From Actinotalea subterranea (GTDB lineage Bacteria > Actinomycetota > Actinomycetes > Actinomycetales > Cellulomonadaceae): a stretch of DNA of 64,000 nt. Positions within the stretch are counted from its first letter, which is position 1; each line of letters starts with the position of its first letter. Positions 61,043-64,000 of this stretch are shown in pieces. The DNA is taken from NCBI RefSeq assembly GCF_008364845.1, contig NZ_VTTP01000005.1, positions 62,001 to 126,000 on the forward strand. The letters are read 5' to 3'. Position numbers and translations under genes: made by a program. Under the pieces are notes generated by a model, which saw only the letters and a list, made by a program, of their open reading frames with translations, was not told where the DNA came from and searched no databases.

Positions 61043-62857
61043 GTGAGGACAGCGGCACTGACACCCGAGGCACGTCAGAAGGCGCTCGACGCGCTCGAGC
61101 AGTCCGGCGAGGGCAACGAGCTCGACGTGCTCGTCGTCGGCGGCGGCGTCACCGGGGCGGGGATCGCGCTCGACGCCGTGACCCGCGGCCTGCGCGTGGG
61201 CATCGTCGAGGCCCAGGACTGGGGCAGCGGCACGTCGAGCCGGTCGAGCAAGCTCGTGCACGGCGGGCTGCGCTACCTCCAGATGCTCGACTTCCACCTC
61301 GTCCACGAGGCGCTCACCGAGCGCGACCTGCTGCTCAAGCGCATCGCGCCGCACCTCGTCCGGCCCGTGTCCTTCCTCTACCCCCTCGAGCACCACGTGT
61401 GGGAGCGCGCGTACGTCGGCGCCGGCGTCGCGCTCTACGACGTGCTCGCATCCGTCGTCCCCGGCAACCGCGCCATGCCGTGGCACCGCCACGTCACCCG
61501 CGCGGGCATGGACCGCCTCTTCCCCGACCTGCGGCACGACGCCGCCGTCGGCGCGGTGCGCTACTGGGACGCGAGCGTGGACGACGCCCGGCTCGTCGCG
61601 ACCCTCGTCCGCACCGCCGTGAGCTACGGCACCCACGCCGCGAGCCGCACCCAGGTGGTCGAGCTGACCCGGCGCGGCACAGGCGTCGTCAACGGGGCCG
61701 TCGTCGAGGACCTCGAGACCGGCCGCCGGATCACCGTCCGCGCCGACCAGGTCATCAACGCGACAGGCGTGTGGACCGAGGAGACCGAGGCGCTCGCCGG
61801 CGACGAGGGCGGCCTGCGCGTGCTCGCGTCCAAGGGCATCCACATCGTGGTGCCGCGCGAGCGCATCCGCGGCGACGTCGGGCTGATCCTGCAGACCGAG
61901 AAGAGCGTCCTCTTCGTCATCCCCTGGTCCCGCTACTGGGTGATCGGCACCACCGACACCCCGTGGGAGCAGGAGCTCACGCACCCCATCGCGACGGCCG
62001 CGGACATCGACTACGTCCTCGAGCACGCCAACGCGGTGCTCGCGCAGCCCCTGACGCGCGACGACATCATCGGCACCTGGGCCGGCCTGCGCCCGCTGCT
62101 CCAGCCCGGCACCAAGGCGGGCACGTCGTCGGCCAAGGTGTCCCGCGAGCACACGGTCGCGTCCCCCGTCCCCGGCCTGACCGTCATCGCGGGCGGCAAG
62201 CTCACGACGTACCGCGTCATGGCGGTCGACGCCGTGGACTTCGCGCTCGGCGAGCGCGCCCGGGCCCTGCCGTCCATCACGGACCGCATCCCGCTGGCCG
62301 GCGCCGAGGGGCACGCGGTGCTCCAGCGCCAGGCGCGCCGCCTCTCCTCGACCTACGGCTGGTCGCGCGCCATGATCGACCACCTGCTGCACCGGTACGG
62401 CTCGCTGCTGACCGAGATCATCGAGCTCGTCGACGCCGACCCGAGCCTGGGACGCCCGCTCGAGCACGCCCCGGCGTACCTGCGGGCCGAGGTCGCCTAC
62501 GCCGCGAGCCACGAGGGCGTCCTGCACCTCGAGGACGTGATGATCCACCGCACCCGCCTCGTCTACGAGCAGCGCGACCGCGGCCTCGGCGCCGTCGAGG
62601 AGATCGCGGACCTCGTCGGCGAGCGGCTCGGCTGGTCGGCCGACCAGCGCGCCGCCGAGATCGCGTCCTACACCGCGCGCTGCGAGGCCGAGGAGGCCGC
62701 CTCCCACGAGCCCGACGACGCCGCCGCGGAGGCCGCCCGGCTGGCCGTGCCGGACATCACACCGCTCGTGCCGCTCGGCAAGGGCACCGGCACGGGCGGC
62801 ACCAAGCCCGGCTCCCCGACCGACTCCCCCGCCGCTGCCGGCCCCGCCGGCACCTGA
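61043..62857 (+). CDS. glpD: glycerol-3-phosphate dehydrogenase GlpD (FAD-dependent)
   Basis: GlpD oxidises glycerol 3-phosphate to dihydroxyacetone phosphate and passes electrons to menaquinone, made by the menE-menA genes nearby. The 604-residue protein has the FAD motif DVLVVGGGVTGAGIALDA (about 28-45), SSRSSKLVHGGLRYL, ATGVWTEE, a GlpD cap and the C-terminal DAO_C domain; a low-complexity tail of about 30 residues is unusual. The start is GTG 61043 after GAGGAGG. It heads glpD-glpF-glpK. Confidence 0.95.
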   Translation: MRTAALTPEARQKALDALEQSGEGNELDVLVVGGGVTGAGIALDAVTRGLRVGIVEAQDWGSGTSSRSSKLVHGGLRYLQMLDFHLVHEALTERDLLLKRIAPHLVRPVSFLYPLEHHVWERAYVGAGVALYDVLASVVPGNRAMPWHRHVTRAGMDRLFPDLRHDAAVGAVRYWDASVDDARLVATLVRTAVSYGTHAASRTQVVELTRRGTGVVNGAVVEDLETGRRITVRADQVINATGVWTEETEALAGDEGGLRVLASKGIHIVVPRERIRGDVGLILQTEKSVLFVIPWSRYWVIGTTDTPWEQELTHPIATAADIDYVLEHANAVLAQPLTRDDIIGTWAGLRPLLQPGTKAGTSSAKVSREHTVASPVPGLTVIAGGKLTTYRVMAVDAVDFALGERARALPSITDRIPLAGAEGHAVLQRQARRLSSTYGWSRAMIDHLLHRYGSLLTEIIELVDADPSLGRPLEHAPAYLRAEVAYAASHEGVLHLEDVMIHRTRLVYEQRDRGLGAVEEIADLVGERLGWSADQRAAEIASYTARCEAEEAASHEPDDAAAEAARLAVPDITPLVPLGKGTGTGGTKPGSPTDSPAAAGPAGT

Positions 62858-62864
62858 CCCGCCC

Positions 62865-62893
62865 GCCGGGCGTGCGCGACGCGTGCGCCCGGC
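62865..62893 (+). other. intercistronic hairpin between glpD and glpF
   Basis: GCCGGGCG (62865-62872) pairs with CGCCCGGC (62886-62893) around 13 nt in the 132-bp gap. It may tune glpF relative to glpD or be a partial terminator. glpF has its own ribosome-binding site. Confidence 0.5.
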
Positions 62894-62989
62894 AGGCACC
62901 GGCGCTCACCCGCGCCCCCTCGACGCTCCGGGCGACCCCCGCCCGGAGAGCACGTGACAACGGAGTCCCGCGAGAAACGAGGAAACACA

Positions 62990-63724
62990 ATGGACGTCAC
63001 CCTCACCGAGGTGTTCATCTCGGAGGTGATCGGGACAGGCATCCTGCTCCTCCTGGGTGCAGGCGTCGTCGCCAACGTCATCCTGCCGGGGACCAAGGGC
63101 TTCAACGGCGGCTGGATCGTCATCACCTTCGGGTGGGGCCTCGGCGTGTTCGCCGGTGTGTACGCCGCGTGGCAGTCCGGTGCCCACCTCAACCCGGCCG
63201 TGACCTTCGGCCTCCTGGCCAACGGCGCTGAGGAGTACGCACCAGGCGTGGCCGTGAACCTGTCCTCGACGATGGTCTACCTCGCCGGTGAGCTCGTCGG
63301 CGCCTTCCTCGGCGCGGTGCTCGCGTACCTCGCCTACAAGAAGCACTTCGACGAGGACGCCGACGCCGCGACCAAGCTGGGCGTCTTCGCCACCGGCCCC
63401 GCGATCCGCTCGTACGGCTGGAACTTCATGACCGAGCTCCTCGGCACGTTCGTCCTGGTCTACGTCATCATCCAGTTCGGCAACACCCCGAGCGAGCTCG
63501 GGCCCCTCGCGGTCGCGATGCTCGTCGTCGGCATCGGCCTGAGCCTCGGCGGCCCCACCGGCTACGCGATCAACCCCGCGCGTGACCTCGGCCCCCGCAT
63601 CGCGCACGCCCTCCTGCCCATCAAGGGCAAGGGCTCGAGCGACTGGGGCTACTCCTGGGTCCCGGTCCTCGGCCCCATCGCCGGCGGTGTCCTCGCCGGC
63701 CTGCTCGCCGCGGCGATCGGCTGA
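62990..63724 (+). CDS. glpF: glycerol uptake facilitator GlpF
   Basis: The 244-residue aquaporin-family channel has six helices and two NPA motifs, HLNPAVTF (68-70) and YAINPARDLGPRIAHALLP (195-197). The Asp after the second NPA-Arg marks a glyceroporin rather than a water channel. GAGGAAA precedes the ATG at 62990. It sits between glpD and glpK. Confidence 0.95.
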   Translation: MDVTLTEVFISEVIGTGILLLLGAGVVANVILPGTKGFNGGWIVITFGWGLGVFAGVYAAWQSGAHLNPAVTFGLLANGAEEYAPGVAVNLSSTMVYLAGELVGAFLGAVLAYLAYKKHFDEDADAATKLGVFATGPAIRSYGWNFMTELLGTFVLVYVIIQFGNTPSELGPLAVAMLVVGIGLSLGGPTGYAINPARDLGPRIAHALLPIKGKGSSDWGYSWVPVLGPIAGGVLAGLLAAAIG

Positions 63725-63814
63725 CCCGCACCCGTCCCCCGACCACGGGCCGTGGAGCACCGCCGCTCCCGCGCCGCACCATCCGTGCACGACACGACGT
63801 GAAGGAACCACGAC

Positions 63815-64000
63815 ATGGCTGACTACATCCTCGCCATCGACCAGGGGACCACGAGCTCCCGGGCGATCGTCTTCGACCACGCAGGGACCATCGTGGCCAC
63901 GGGCCAGAAGGAGCACGAGCAGATCTTCCCGAAGCCGGGCTGGGTCGAGCACGACCCGAAGGAGATCTGGGTCAACGTCCGCGAGGTCGTCGGCCTCGCC
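63815..64000 (+). CDS. glpK: glycerol kinase, 5' end only
   Basis: The first 62 residues, [20 protein letters not shown] and [20 protein letters not shown], are unmistakable GlpK and include the phosphate 1 motif DQGTTS. GAAGGAAC precedes the ATG. The gene runs off the window, so the length and the rest of its active site cannot be checked. It completes the glpDFK cluster. Confidence 0.96.
   Translation, partial: MADYILAIDQGTTSSRAIVFDHAGTIVATGQKEHEQIFPKPGWVEHDPKEIWVNVREVVGLA

Overview
The window is a contiguous piece of a very high-GC chromosome. Gene content points to an actinomycete of the order Micrococcales, probably in or near Cellulomonadaceae/Promicromonosporaceae: menaquinone synthesis, system II cytochrome c maturation, Rex, DisA/RadA, bS22, DUF4229, DUF6318, a DUF222-HNH protein and a large arabinan/arabinose locus. 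This is inferred from gene content; no 16S or other taxonomic marker is present. No tRNA, rRNA, CRISPR array, prophage or intact insertion sequence was seen.

Region by region. 1-12.8 kb is respiratory housekeeping: a DUF3048 lipoprotein, menE-menA, small membrane proteins, an arginase-family protein, then a leftward chain of histidine phosphatase, TlpA/ResA thioredoxin, CcdA, ResB and CcsB with overlapping genes. A MarR/YceI divergent pair and glutaredoxin-rex follow. 13-21.5 kb is an arabinan locus: a secreted GH43 arabinanase, an intracellular GH51 arabinofuranosidase, a MalFG-type importer without its own ATPase, and a LacI repressor with two palindromic candidate operators. 21.6-25.9 kb holds bS22, a BldC-like protein, AcuC and the KtrBA potassium channel. 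25.9-40.1 kb is the sugar core, all leftward: a YtfQRT-YjfF-type importer, a ChvE-GguAB-type importer, a DeoR regulator, then araB-araD-araA. 40.1-49.6 kb has two regulator/ABC-exporter sets, a second LacI, proC and many short intergenic repeats. 49.6-59.7 kb has a DUF222-HNH protein, radA-disA, a more A/T-rich pair (DUF6318 lipoprotein, PKD protein), a VOC protein, mutY, an APH(6)-like kinase and an ArgA-type acetyltransferase. 59.8-64 kb is a glycerol module: SorC regulator, glpD, glpF and the start of glpK.

How the genes fit together. Arabinan is cut outside the cell by GH43. Oligosaccharides enter through the MalFG-type importer and GH51 releases L-arabinose inside. Monomers can also enter through the two CUT2 importers. 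AraA, AraB and AraD then convert L-arabinose to D-xylulose 5-phosphate. The same LacI-type operator core lies at the promoters of araBDA and of the ytfQ importer, so one repressor probably controls both.

The least ordinary signals are four. First, a ladder of three overlapping 10-residue mini-ORFs made by a 29-bp tandem duplication between mutY and the kinase gene. Second, short repeats that copy the stop-codon end of the neighbouring gene at several loci. Third, three palindromes spaced exactly 61 bp apart upstream of radA. Fourth, a widespread TAnnnT-N5-8-start arrangement indicating many leaderless mRNAs.
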